Source: Corella eumyota (lineage: Eukaryota; Chordata; Ascidiacea; Phlebobranchia; Corellidae). From it: 64,000 bases of DNA. Position 1 is the stretch's first letter, and each line of letters begins with the position of its first letter. The stretch spans positions 18,271,066 through 18,335,065 of the forward strand of contig OY720099.1 in NCBI GenBank assembly GCA_963082875.1. The letters are read 5' to 3'. Below are positions 45,813 to 57,200 of this stretch, piece by piece. A program made the translations under genes and the position numbers. The notes under the pieces are model-generated. The model ran no database searches, was not told the origin of the DNA, and saw only the letters and a list, made by a program, of their open reading frames with translations.

Positions 45813-48800
45813 ATGTCTGCGCGCCCCTCCAGTTCAATGAGGGGTCGAGTTGGGACAGGGGCAGGAAGACCCCCATCTGGAATGAGAATGGGTCCTCCAG
45901 GAACAGGAAGACCTGGGACAAGAAGTGGGCAAGTTCCTGGGGGGTCGAGTGTCTTTGGAAGTGGAATAAAAGTCATGGACAGGTAGGGGCAACTTTTTGT
46001 TTCTTTTTTAAACTTAATTGGGTAAGGCCCTATAAAACTTCCGCAGAGCCAAAAGGTTAGGGCAACTTAAGACTAAGTTAGGGTTGCTTATGTTACTCCA
46101 TGTTTAATAAAACATGTTCTTTTTACACAAAAATTATATGTAAATATATATAAATATTAAAAAAACAAGCTTTTTTGTTTTAATCCTATCAAAATTATTA
46201 GTTTTTACTTTTATATTTTTGTTTTTTTAGACCCATGACTCAGCAGGGGTTGAGTGGAATGAAAGGCACAAGCAAAGGTCCCCAGCGACAAATTCAAGAT
46301 CGATCATATTGGCTCGGTGAAATCCGAACAAAATGTTCAGAATTAACTTCGGAAATCAACAAAGTAGAAAGTGAAATTAAACAACATCAAGACGAGAATA
46401 ACACATTTTTGAGATTCGAAAAAAGAGCTGAAACGTTAGCTTCTGAAATCACCGAAATTCAAGTAACTTTTTGAAAAGTTTTATATTAAAATCTTTCATA
46501 AGTTATAAATATTTTAAATCTACTTTTTCTATTTGTAAAAAAGATTGCAAATTTTTGTTTTTATTTTTTTACTGCATTTTATGGTAAATGCTATTATATT
46601 TTTTTGTTTAAAAATATTTTTATAAGAACAGAATGGTGGTGTTATAAATCGCTCATACTAATTGGTTATTACCACAAAGGACAACACAAGACCACACAGG
46701 CCATACAGGGCAATACGTTTACCACAGATAAAAAAATGCAGAAATTACTTAGACTGTTTTTTGTATTAGGTCAACTAGAGGCATTTCCTAGAAGAGGGTT
46801 AGGACAGGGTTTAATAAAAGAGTTTCATTGTCGATATTTTGTGTTTATCAAGTGACAATAAAACAGTCAACGTTCTGTGTAGTCCTGTGTGGTAAATAGT
46901 TGCTCCTGTGTGGTCCTATGTGGTCCCGTGTGCTCCTGTGTGGTAATTAGTCAAACCCTTACAGAAATCATTTTGCAATCAACAAGCTTTTAGTATAAAA
47001 AGCTTTTTCTTGAATTAATTAAACTCGATCGGAAGACATTATTAATTTCTCTTCCAGGGTGAACTCCATGACTACAACCTCATGATCGATCGAGTCAACA
47101 TGAACAAGGAGGTTGGAGACATGCTCGATGACCTTAACTCCCTTAAGATCCGGAACAACAGGGATGCAGATAGCCTGGAGAGGATCTTTGAGCAAAAGGA
47201 AGCAAGTGAAAAGCAGATTGCGAACATGGAAAATGAAATAAGGAGGGAAAGAACCTTAACTGAGAACAGGGTGCAGGACATGGATGATGATATGAGAGAA
47301 AGATATTCAGAGTTAAAGAGAGAGAGCATTCAGGTTTGTTTATATATTGTAAGCTTTTATTTTCTTTTTGTAATAGATTTCTTTAAAATTTTGTTATGTT
47401 ATTTTTTGATAAAGTGTAGAAGTTTTATTAACTGTGACCTTTTTAATTCTTAAAACCTTTAAATATCTTAATACTTTTAAAATTAGACAATTTCTGAGCT
47501 AAACCAGTTGCAAACTGAAGTGGATTCCTTAAACACAAAGAATCAGATAATGGAAAATGAAATGCAAAATGACTCAGCAAAACTTGAAGCAATTAAACTT
47601 TACGAAAAGTTGAACGATTTAAACCAAAAAAAGGTATATAATTTTAGTTGTAAAAAATTTTTTTTAGTTGTAAAAAATTACTGACAGTGTAGTGTAGTGG
47701 CCAGAACTACACGACTACATGAGGTCGTGTGTTCAATCCCCACTGCTCTCATGCTGTAGTGCCCTTGAGTAAAGCTCTATAAATGGTATAACTTCCTGCT
47801 GAGCCAGCACTTCATCAGCAGCATAATTATCGGACAATTTTAATCTATAATATCTCAAACTGCAAAAGGCAACTTAAGGCAAACTTAAGGGTAGGAGTAA
47901 CTGATATTACTCTCTGTTTAGGTGTTAAAGTTAATTTCACCAAATCGAGAATAAATAAATAAAATAAAAAATTAGCAATTTATTGGCATCCTTTTATATA
48001 ACATTTTATAAAAATTAGTTTAATATTTTTTTAAATTATGTTTTATCGAGTAATAAAATATAAACAAAATTAAAATTTATCATTTAGGATCAACTTGAAG
48101 AGGAAGAAAGAGCCAAAGTAAGTCCGGAGGAAGAGCAGAGGCAGCTGCTGGCAAGTGTGAAGGAGCACAACCAGGAGATCTCAGCAATGGATAGACAGAA
48201 CAAGGAGACGGAGGAAAAGATCCGGGTGATGCAGGATGAGATCCAACAACTTGAAAATGAGTTGGAAGACCAACAGGCAAATCAATTTTTGCTCTAAAAA
48301 ATTAAAACTATTTTATTTAAAAATAAGTTAATAATATTAAAGTGATATGTTACAGAGTATTGCAATTTTGTAAGTGATGTATATATCACGTTAGTATGGT
48401 TGACACTGAATTATAAAATCCCTTTAAAACCTTAAAAAAATGTCTGTGGTATTTACAATTTAATTTTCTAAAATACTGGAAAATGATTAACAAAAAAGAA
48501 CAGGTTACCATATTTTTTGTGTGACGTAGAAAGTACCAAGTAGAATGTATACAAGCTAGTGCTTTCTACGTCAACGAAAACAGGGCTTCCCTTTTCTTTT
48601 TATTAAATTAATTTAAATTTTTTTTTTAAAGTTGTATAACTTAAAAAGTAGGTGAAATCATTTAAAGTTAAAATCATTTTTGTGTTCAGTGACACCTACT
48701 CAATTAATTTTTGAGTATAAAAATATCGCTAATATATGACTTTAAATGTAATTTTCTCAACATTTTTTTAAAATTATTCAATTTTTTAGAGCGAAAGTAC

Positions 48801-50527
48801 CGACAAGTTTAGGCAACTGCAAAAAAGAGAACAGCAAATGGACGAGTTTTCCAAAAACTTTGATGAGAACAAGTCAAGGGAACAGGAACAACAGCGAGGT
48901 TTGGAAGAGAGCATCGTTGCCATGCTTGAGGAAATATCAAAGACTTTGAGTCTAAGCGAAAATTTGCCTTCTATAAAGAAGATGAAAGCATTAAAGGTTT
49001 GTTTTGGAACAATTGTACGTTATGGTTCTCAAAAAAAACTCTTAAACCTTACGGTTTGATGTAATTTGCTTTTACATTTTGCGGTCCTAGCGAATGTTAA
49101 TTATTTGTTTCATTTAATGTTAAACATTTCTATTTTGACAAGTAAAATAAACTTGAATAATTGTCAAACAAATTGTGAAACTTTTTGATTTTCGCTAATA
49201 CTTCATGGTCTTGCTAAAAATCTCTCTTTCGTTACGGTTTTAGCTAATCTTCTCTTATACTTTACGGTTCTAGCTGATTTTTTTTGTAATGAACGGTTCC
49301 AAGTTTTTCTAAGAGTACGAAAGTACAAGTGCTCCGTTTTTTATTGTTTATTTTAACTTCTACAAAAAAAATATTTATAATAATTTATTTGCTACCTACA
49401 GTAATAAAAATAACTCTTTTTTTATTTTAGCAAGATCTTCAGTTTAAGGAAGGAGAGCTTCAGAAAGCGGAGTCAACTTCCTTAAATCTTCAAGGTCAGA
49501 GCACGAAACTTCAAACTGACCTCAAAAAAGTTGAGGAGATCGAATCGAAGGTGGATAGCGAACGTGAAACTTTAAACAAAAATATTGATGAGTTAGAAGA
49601 TGATATTGCTACATACACGTAAGTGAATTTCAAACAAATTTTTTCATTGATTATTTGGAATTTTAGTTATCAAATTATATAAATAAAGGCACTTAGATTT
49701 AAATTTAACCGGCAGCGTGGTGTAGTAATAAAAACACTTGCCACATCACACAAGAGGTCTTGGGTTCAATCCCCACTGCTTTCATGCTGTAGCACCCTTG
49801 AGTAAGGTGCTATAAACGATATGAACTCCTGCTGAGCCAGCACTTAATCAGCAGCGTAATTATCGGGCAATTACAATCTGTAATATCCCAAACTGCTAGA
49901 CAACTCGAGACTGGGTCGGAGTAACTGATGTTACTCTATGTTTAAGTCGCGCATTCGACATTCCCACATCGAGGATAAAGATATAGCCTATACAAATATA
50001 AAATGCTAAAAACGCATTGTTTACCAAATTAAATTTTTTGTAACATTTCTCAAATAAAACTTATTAATCTTTGTTTAGAAATATTGACGAGTTAAAAGAG
50101 AAGGCAGAGAAGAGAAAACTTGAACTTCAAGAAGAAAAATCGGAACTGGAAGACAGAAAATTAAATTTTAGAGACAATCTTCAACAGATGACGCTGGATT
50201 ATGAGGATTTACAGAGAGAACTTGATGAAAACGAGACCCATACTCAACTTGCTAACTTGGAAGGCAAATGGCAACATTTAGAGAAAAATAACTTCGCATT
50301 AAAGGTTCTTATTTGTTTAATCATCACGACAATTAATAGGAAAAAAAAAAAGTTAGTTAGATTGAATAATCATTTATTTAAATTAAATATTTTTCCAGGA
50401 ATTTATTGCCTCAAAGTCGTTCGATTGTGGAGCTGTTAAACGAAGCGTGATGAAGGAATTGGCATCCACCAACTCTCTGTTGCAGGAGTTATGTACACGT
50501 AGGTCCATGCAGATGGAATATAACTAA
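45813..50527 (+). CDS. IFT74: Intraflagellar transport protein 74
   Basis: Nine exons (45813-45982, 46231-46462, 47058-47333, 47487-47633, 48088-48276, 48790-48996, 49431-49618, 50079-50304, 50399-50527) give 587 residues, against 600 in human. The Arg/Gly/Pro-rich basic N terminus ([21 protein letters not shown]), which in IFT74 pairs with IFT81 to bind tubulin, is followed by [29 protein letters not shown] and [10 protein letters not shown]. Long coiled coil follows, ending with [20 protein letters not shown] and NFALKEFIASKS. IFT74 forms the IFT74/IFT81 rod of the IFT-B1 core and is needed to build cilia. All introns are GT-AG except intron 5, where the frame requires CAG followed by GC at 48277. 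The start matches vertebrate IFT74 composition. Confidence 0.93.
46658..46955. repeat. Possible MITE with terminal inverted repeats in IFT74 intron 2
   Basis: The left end (CTAATTGGTTATTACCACAA onward, with GACCACACAGG) is an imperfect reverse complement of the right end (CCTGTGTGGTCC onward to GTGTGGTAATTAG). The arms are some 40-50 bases. The right arm also holds repeats of TCCTGTGTGGT. There is no coding region inside. This is consistent with a non-autonomous DNA element or foldback. The family is not recognised. Confidence 0.45.
47681..47970 (+). mobile_element. Diverged SINE, IFT74 intron 4
   Basis: Plus-strand copy with a shortened head (AGTGTAGTGTAGTGGCCAG) and many substitutions. The B box and the CATGCTGTAGTGCCCTTGAG body are still clear. 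Confidence 0.7.
48523..48572. repeat. 11-bp perfect inverted repeat (hairpin) in IFT74 intron 5
   Basis: GACGTAGAAAG at 48523-48533 is the exact reverse complement of CTTTCTACGTC at 48562-48572, with about 28 bases between. It lies inside the GC-AG intron. Confidence 0.6.
49709..49995 (+). mobile_element. SINE, IFT74 intron 7
   Basis: Plus-strand copy starting CCGGCAGCGTGGTGTAGT. A poly(A) run is absent at its end, where the tail reads ATATAGCCTATACAAATA. Confidence 0.78.
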
Positions 50528-52380
50528 ACGTTGAGCTTGTTTTTTGTACACTTAGTTCACAAAATATAGTATTTTCGTATTTAATTTACTGTGAAAAATA
50601 AATTACTTTAGTTATATATATAAAATTGTAATTAAACAATATAACTGTCTATTAGACTTAATTAAAATTTTTAAACACATAGCTTCACTAAAATGTGAAA
50701 TTTAAATCTCTTTTTGTTGATTGGGTGGCTTAAAAGCCGGGGTTAGATTTTGGGGTGGGGATATAAGAGGGATTTTAGGGGGTAGGTGGGATGGGTTGCA
50801 AAAGTAAAAAGGGGTTTGCACAACTTGAAGTATATTTGGTGTGCAGGTAACGTTCGCATGTAAAACAATAAAAAGGGGGGATAAAACATTTTGAAATTAA
50901 CACAAACATGTTAAGAAAGGTGCACCATAAAATGAAGTGCAGTTCGCCATAAAATTTAAACACAAAAATGCTACAAAATCGTAAATTAAAAATAGTGTAA
51001 AGTCGAAATTTTAAATTCATTACATTTCTGCAAAGATTTGATAATGTTAGATTGAGAAATTTTAATGTGAGCGTTAGAATAATTTTCAGTACACGGGCAG
51101 TAGCTTTTACAATAAGCTGAAATAGGAATGTGAAAACACAAAACATAGTGAACATTCGTGTGTGATTAAATACATCACTGATTCCCAAAATTAAAAAATG
51201 TTTTAAAAAAAAATTTGTCAAAAAAGTTTTAAAAATTTTGAATTTAATTGATTAAAATTTTTGGTTTACTTTTAAAATTTGATGTTTTGTTTTCAAGTTT
51301 TGACCATATTTAAAAACAGTTGTGTAACCATTCATGTAACAATTGGGAAGCAATGATGCACAGTGTATAAAAAAACAGAAACTTTTATCACAATAAAAAA
51401 GCACTTTGAACATCAACACTAAAAAGTGCATATAAGAAGTATATAAACCAAGATTGATCAATTTAGGAACCATTAAAATAAAGAAAAAAAGACCAAACAT
51501 ATGACTGGCTGCATGAAGAACATTGTACCACAGCCAAGTTAATTAAAGGCTGGGCATAAATACATGCGCGTTGCACAGTATTCTAAAAAGAGAAGGTAAA
51601 TACATTACCAGCCATACATTTACACCTTTGAAATTGTAAAATACAGTAATAAAATGAAAGGCTTGGTTCACATACTTGCTTACTCACATAATAATTCAGT
51701 GTTTGCAACACAAATTCTTGGTATGGCAATTTGCGCATTGGCTTCAAAGTGTAAGAAAAAAAAATCGCTTGATTAATTAGACGATTGTGAAATCAGTTAT
51801 ACTGCCATCTTCAAGCCATAAGTGAAAAGATGGCAAGGCATTACAGAAACAGGTCTCACAAGTACTTGAACTTTTACATGACCCACAAATTGTTTTTTAA
51901 TAGTTTAACCTCGCTAATGTGTCTAATTTACACATTGCTTATGAGGTCTTTAATTTGGGCGAATTGTTGTGGGATGTGCGTGTAGTGTCAGTGCGCAAGA
52001 CCGAGTTTAATTGTTCACCATCGCGTTAGTTTTTGCAGTTAATTGCAATGTGAACTTGCGGTAAAATGTTTAAAATTATTCAGTGATATTGCATTGTTCC
52101 CTCTAAGAATTTATACAAAATTAAAAAGTAAAATAATAATAACGAATATCCCCTGTAATTACCCTCCCAAAAATTAAAATTTAACAGACTTTTTTAACTA
52201 AAAGGTGCACTTCTAGTGCTTTAGAGGGAACAATTTAAAGTAAAAATGTGTAGGCAATAGGCTAGCCATGAAGTAGGCTTATTAATCATAGTCATCATAG
52301 CATTAATCGAAATCTCTTAGGTCATAAAAGGTAAAAATCCAAAAATCCATGAAATAGGAACAGTAGTAAACAGCAGATAA
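50528..52380. other. Intergenic region between convergent IFT74 and the PNRC-like gene
   Basis: The left end holds the IFT74 3' untranslated region (AATAAA near 50598). Much of the rest probably belongs to the minus-strand PNRC-like gene's 3' untranslated region. Two minus-strand open frames here (50775-51221 and 51252-51500) translate to Phe/Leu-rich sequence without recognisable domains and are not supported as genes. Confidence 0.4.
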
Positions 52381-52866
52381 CTACGTTTGAACTTTTAATA
52401 GTCCTTTAAGGTGGGCACTAAGCATGTTAAGTTGAGGTGAGCTGGATGGTTGTGAAACTGGTGATGGGGCTTTGTTCACCCAGTGGATGGGTGGTTTGGG
52501 AAGTACATCGGGTTGGGGTGGGCTATGGAATCTGGCCCCAGCATATGGGTCTTTTGCCAAATCCTGGGGTTGGTCGAAATTAAGGGATTGCTGAAGATGT
52601 GGAGATACAGCATTTTCCGGGGTCGATGGTTTTCGTTTTGGTGATAATCTAGGTGGTGGACTTTGGCGGGGTTTATTCGATTTGTTGTCGGAATTATTAG
52701 GTGTGGTTAGAGGTGAAACAGGGGATTTGCGTTGAAGTATTTTAAACTCGCCTTTAATTGGAGATTTTTTAACTCCTTGCTTTGCAGCGTACGGTGATCT
52801 ATGTTTTTGGTTAAAAACATAATTGGGAGAATTGCACATCCACAATGGATTTGGTGTGACTGGCAT
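52381..52866 (-). CDS. PNRC2: PNRC1/2-like proline-rich nuclear receptor coactivator
   Basis: A single 161-residue frame beginning MPVTPNPLWMCNSPNYVF. The middle is Ser/Pro/Lys-rich and disordered. The C terminus carries the family block YAGARFHSPPQPDVLPKPPI followed by HWV, and ends LKGLLKVQT. This matches vertebrate PNRC2 (YAGAKF, PSPSVLPKPPSHWV, LKTLLKVQV). In vertebrates the Leu-Pro-Lys-Pro-Pro segment binds the DCP1A EVH1 domain and links UPF1 to decapping in nonsense-mediated decay, and an SH3-binding motif and LxxLL-like end mediate nuclear receptor binding. The LLKVQ end keeps the LKxLL form. Whether it equals PNRC1 or PNRC2 cannot be decided, since the split may postdate tunicates. 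A 5' non-coding exon may exist further right. Confidence 0.8.
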   Translation of the reverse strand: MPVTPNPLWMCNSPNYVFNQKHRSPYAAKQGVKKSPIKGEFKILQRKSPVSPLTTPNNSDNKSNKPRQSPPPRLSPKRKPSTPENAVSPHLQQSLNFDQPQDLAKDPYAGARFHSPPQPDVLPKPPIHWVNKAPSPVSQPSSSPQLNMLSAHLKGLLKVQT

Positions 52867-54208
52867 CTTTTAAATAATCAATAATAAAATTAATACAACA
52901 ATAAAAAATATTTGGTTCAAATATGAAAATAACAAACTTTTTAAATAAACATACAGAGGCATAAGCGTTTCGATCCACTTTCAACATTTTGAGTTTGTTG
53001 AAGAAAACAGGTTTTCTTGTTTTAAGGATGACTTGATGCTTGGAAGTTTGTTAATCAGTGATTACACTAAATGTGTTGCTTTAACTTTTTTTAAAATATT
53101 TATTCAGTTTAGAACTAGAAAATAAAATCGTAATTTAAATTTCACTTTTTTAGGATTTTACATAAGTTTAGACCGCTGGTCTGCTGGTCGAGCAGTTGCG
53201 CACCTGACTGCCTGATAATATAAAATGGCTGACAAATCGCAAAGTTTTATTTGGCAGTTCTGCTTTTCGCGATCTGAAACTGACAAAACCGTATAAATTT
53301 AACGAGACTTTCTTAGGTAAGAAACCTGACTACGTTTAGAATTTTATTCTTAGGAAATGATTTAGATTTGTCGGAATATATTTAACTTTTATCTATTTAA
53401 GTTTATTGCCCTCAAGCCGATCTATTTCAGCTGCAAACTGAACAGATTTCTCCGACAACAAGCCCTCTAAACGGAACAGACATTAGGAGAAAAAAATGTC
53501 GACAACAAATAATAAAGTACGTTAGCCAATGATATCTTTGGATTTTAGTCACGTGAAACATCGTCCAATCAGAATCGCTATAAAATTAATCATGACGCCA
53601 TTCTCTTTGTGGTAAGTGGTTGACTGCGTCACAAAACGATTTACTAAATTAGGATTAGGTTTAACTTTAAAAACTTGTTCCGGATTTAGTTTTTAATAAA
53701 TGCAAGGTACATTTAAACACTACAAAATGTATTGTTGACTAGGCAACTAACATAAAGCTGAGAGGCAACACAAATGTTATTTCCTCTTTGTTCTGACGTT
53801 ATTAGCTACATTTCGTATATATGTATAGTTACATAACTAGTATAATGTTAATATATTAATTTTTTAACTGTATTTATATTCATTTTGCTTAAAAACACCT
53901 TAAATTTTAATTTAAATTGATTTATTTTTACATATTTGCTTTTATATGATGTCTATGAATATTGCACCATAATTATTTTTTCTTTTTTATTTTCTTTTTT
54001 TACAAAATAAACGAGAGTCAACAATTGCTTTTTTCTAGCATTCTCTCATTTTTATTTCTGCGAAAAACATTTTCAAATCTAAAGGTTAAGGTTGAGATAA
54101 GCTTTAAATTGAAAATTGAAATTGATGTAAAAAAGCAAAAATTTATGCATAAAATAACATAAGATACGAAACTGAAGATATCAGGTGTAAAGAAGAAAAC
54201 AAAGCGGA
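52867..54208. other. Head-to-head intergenic region between the PNRC-like gene (-) and USP44/49 (+)
   Basis: About 1.3 kb separates two divergent coding starts. It contains the CCAAT/E-box/TATA cluster annotated separately. The leader of the plus-strand gene may contain a non-coding exon, since a strong donor GTGGTAAGT follows the TATA box by about 25 bases. Open frame 53962-54162 is A+T-rich noise. Confidence 0.4.
53525..53585 (+). promoter_or_regulatory. CCAAT/E-box/TATA cluster, probable USP44/49 promoter
   Basis: GCCAAT at 53525-53530, palindromic E-box CACGTG at 53550-53555, a second CCAAT at 53565-53569 and TATAAAA at 53579-53585 lie within 61 bases, in the order and spacing of a classic polymerase II promoter reading rightward. 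CCAAT suggests NF-Y, and CACGTG suggests USF/Myc-class factors. The direction is inferred from the TATA box lying rightmost. Confidence 0.55.
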
Positions 54209-57200
54209 ATGGAAAAACGTAAAAAAAGCCCAGAACATCAGAAAAGTAATGAAACTGAAAAAGTAATTAAGTATTCCAAGGTAATTTTATTGTTATACAA
54301 AATTTTATTTAAAAAAAAAACTTTTTTTATCTTATGATAATAAATATTTATTTTTATTATAGAATTTTTAAAAAACAATTATCAACTTCTTATCAAAACA
54401 ATTGTAATGACATTTAATTTATGACATTATCACATGGTTTGTCATGTGACATAACATCATATTTTATTTATAATTTAGGAAGAGGTTTCTCAAAATGAAG
54501 CTCAGTCTTTAAATAGATGTTCACGTTTTCGATTGTCCACTGAGTATGAGGTAAGAAAATTATTTTTTATATTTTTGAATAATATTATTTTTTTATTTTT
54601 TGTATATATATATCTTTATCCTCGATGTGGGAAAGTCGAATGTGCAACTTAAACATAGAGTAACATACGTTACTCCGTCCCAGTCTCGAGTTGCCCATGG
54701 CAGTTTGGGATATTATAGATTATAATTCCCTGATAATTATGCTGCTGATTAAGTGCTGGCTCAGCAGGAGTTTATACCGTTTATAGTGCCTTACTCAAGG
54801 GTGCTACAGCATGAGAGCAGTGGGGATTGAACCTACGACCTCATGTGTGGTGTAGCAAGTGTTCTTGCCACTACACCACGCTGCCAGTTGACATTAGTAA
54901 TTTTTTTTATATATTATTAGTAATTTTGACTTAATTTTAAATTGATCTTTTTTTAAAGTTAAGCATCTGTAACTGCAAGCATATCATGAAAATGACAATT
55001 GGTGAGAAACATTCGGCTGTCAACCCACAAAAATGGTTGTGTAATATCTGCTATACAACAGACTCAGTTTGGGCTTGCCTAAGCTGCCCCAATGTTGCAT
55101 GTGGAAGGTAATATTTTTAGCTTTTTGTGTTGTTATTCTTTATTTTTATATTTAAGACTTTTTTTATTTTCTGTTTATTTATTCTTAATGTGGGAAGGTC
55201 CACTTCACGACCTAAACATAGAGTAACATTAGTTACCCCAACGCAGACCCAAATTGCTTTCGGCAGTTATACATATTGTTGATTATAATTGCCTGATAAT
55301 TAAATTCTTTATTAAGAACTGGCTTAGCAGGGGTTTATAATGTTTATTTATAAATACTGCCTTACTCAAGTGATCGAACCTAGGACCTCATGCAGTAAAG
55401 TCGAGTGTTGTGACTACTACACCAAGCTGTCGGTGTATCAGATTATACCTAAAATGTAATTTGTTATGTCATACAACCAGTTTTCAATATTTTTTACTGT
55501 AAAAATGTTGTGTAAGACCTTTTAGTTATTCTTGCTTGTACTACCTTAAAAAAAGTTAAATGTTGTGTTGTAATGTTTGCATAGTTGTGGGCTGGGTGTT
55601 AACACAAGTTTAACAATGCCCCTAAGCCCAATTTTAACAAGATATATACATACATCTTTTTGTTAATTAGTAATATTTTTAAGTCACTCCCCAAAAAAGC
55701 AAAGTCAGTTTTTCAATAAAACGAAAAATTTAATCTACGTAAATAATTCTAAACTCCCAGGCTATATATTAACTTTGTATTATTTTACTGTTGCTTAGGT
55801 ACATCCATGAACATGCGTTAAATCATTACCTGGAATCACAGCACCCCCTGGTGGTGGATGTAAATGAGTTGTACGTGTATTGTTACGATTGTGAGGAGTA
55901 TGTTCTCAACGATAACAAATCAGGAGATATTAAAGTTTTAAGGGAAACACTACAGGTGGTCTATAATCATCTTTAAACTTTTATTAAGCTGGGGTTTTGG
56001 TTATTTTTAATTCTTAAAATCTTTAGGTTTGTTTTTTCATTTTATGGGACTTTAAGAAAGTTTTCTGTAATATAAAATTAATTCTTAATCATGTGTTTAC
56101 CGAGTCTATATACAATATGCTGTTTTTTTATGCAAATTTTATTTAATTTTTGTATAGGTTAATTCAAAACTTTATTTAAAGAATATAAAGTATTTTTTAA
56201 ATATTTAAAACTTTATTGCAATCTGGCCAAATTTTTTTTTAACAATTTATTTATTTATTTATTTTTTTAGGCGATCCGTTATCAGAACTTTACAGGAACA
56301 ACCAGAAGTGGGCATACTCTTAGAACGGCCACAATGACCGACAACGAGGATATTCAAATGAGAAGAAGATTGCAACAACAACAATTGGACCGTGACGACC
56401 GACTTTTTACTGCCATATGGCATTCAAGGTAAAGTCGGTATACTATTCATAGTTGTTATAGCATAATAGGGAAAAGTTACATTACCTGTTATATAGTTTT
56501 ATTAAAGGTATTATTATAGTAATTACCCATATATATTTTAATAAATATTAACGCTTGTAAGTTATATATATTTATTTTATGTGTATTTATTTATGAATTT
56601 TAAAAGTTTTTAATTTGGCTTCTACTGTTTTTTTAATGATTTTCTTTAAATGATTATTGTTATTTTTTAATATTTTTTCTGCAGGTTTGTTCGTCAACGA
56701 AAAGCTTTTCGAAATTGGCTTCATTTTGTTAAAAACTGCCACTTAGAACCTGTTCCAAAATTGGGTAAAACAACCCCAGAAAAAGGAAAATCAACGTCAC
56801 CAAATATTAAAAAATTGAATCAGCAAAATCATCCCGACATTAATCATCAATTAACTGAAAAAAATATTTTGTTAGAAAGCAATTCTAAAATTAATTTATT
56901 GCCGAAAGAAAAAGTTCTTATAGAATATAAAAAAGACATTTCTAATAATTTCAATCAAAGTTCCGTATCGAATTGTCATACTGCATCTTCTAAATTTAAC
57001 CTAGAAAATAATGTTTTAAAAAATACAGAAATAACGACTTCACCAATCAAAACAGAAATGATTATTGAACTGAAATCAGAACATTTAACTTTTGATAAAA
57101 ACAAAGATAATTCAAAGTTACTTACTAAAGAAGAAGTGTTAAACATTGATACACTACACAAAACAAAAAAATTTGCTGTTCCAATTAAGGATGTTGTGAT

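Noticed and set aside
46604-46855. 83-codon frame in IFT74 intron 2
   Set aside because: It lies within the inverted-repeat element and the intron, and has no recognisable product.
50775-51221. 148-codon minus-strand open frame
   Set aside because: Phe/Leu/Cys-rich translation of A+T-rich DNA, no domain, no splice context. It lies in the probable 3' untranslated region of the PNRC-like gene.
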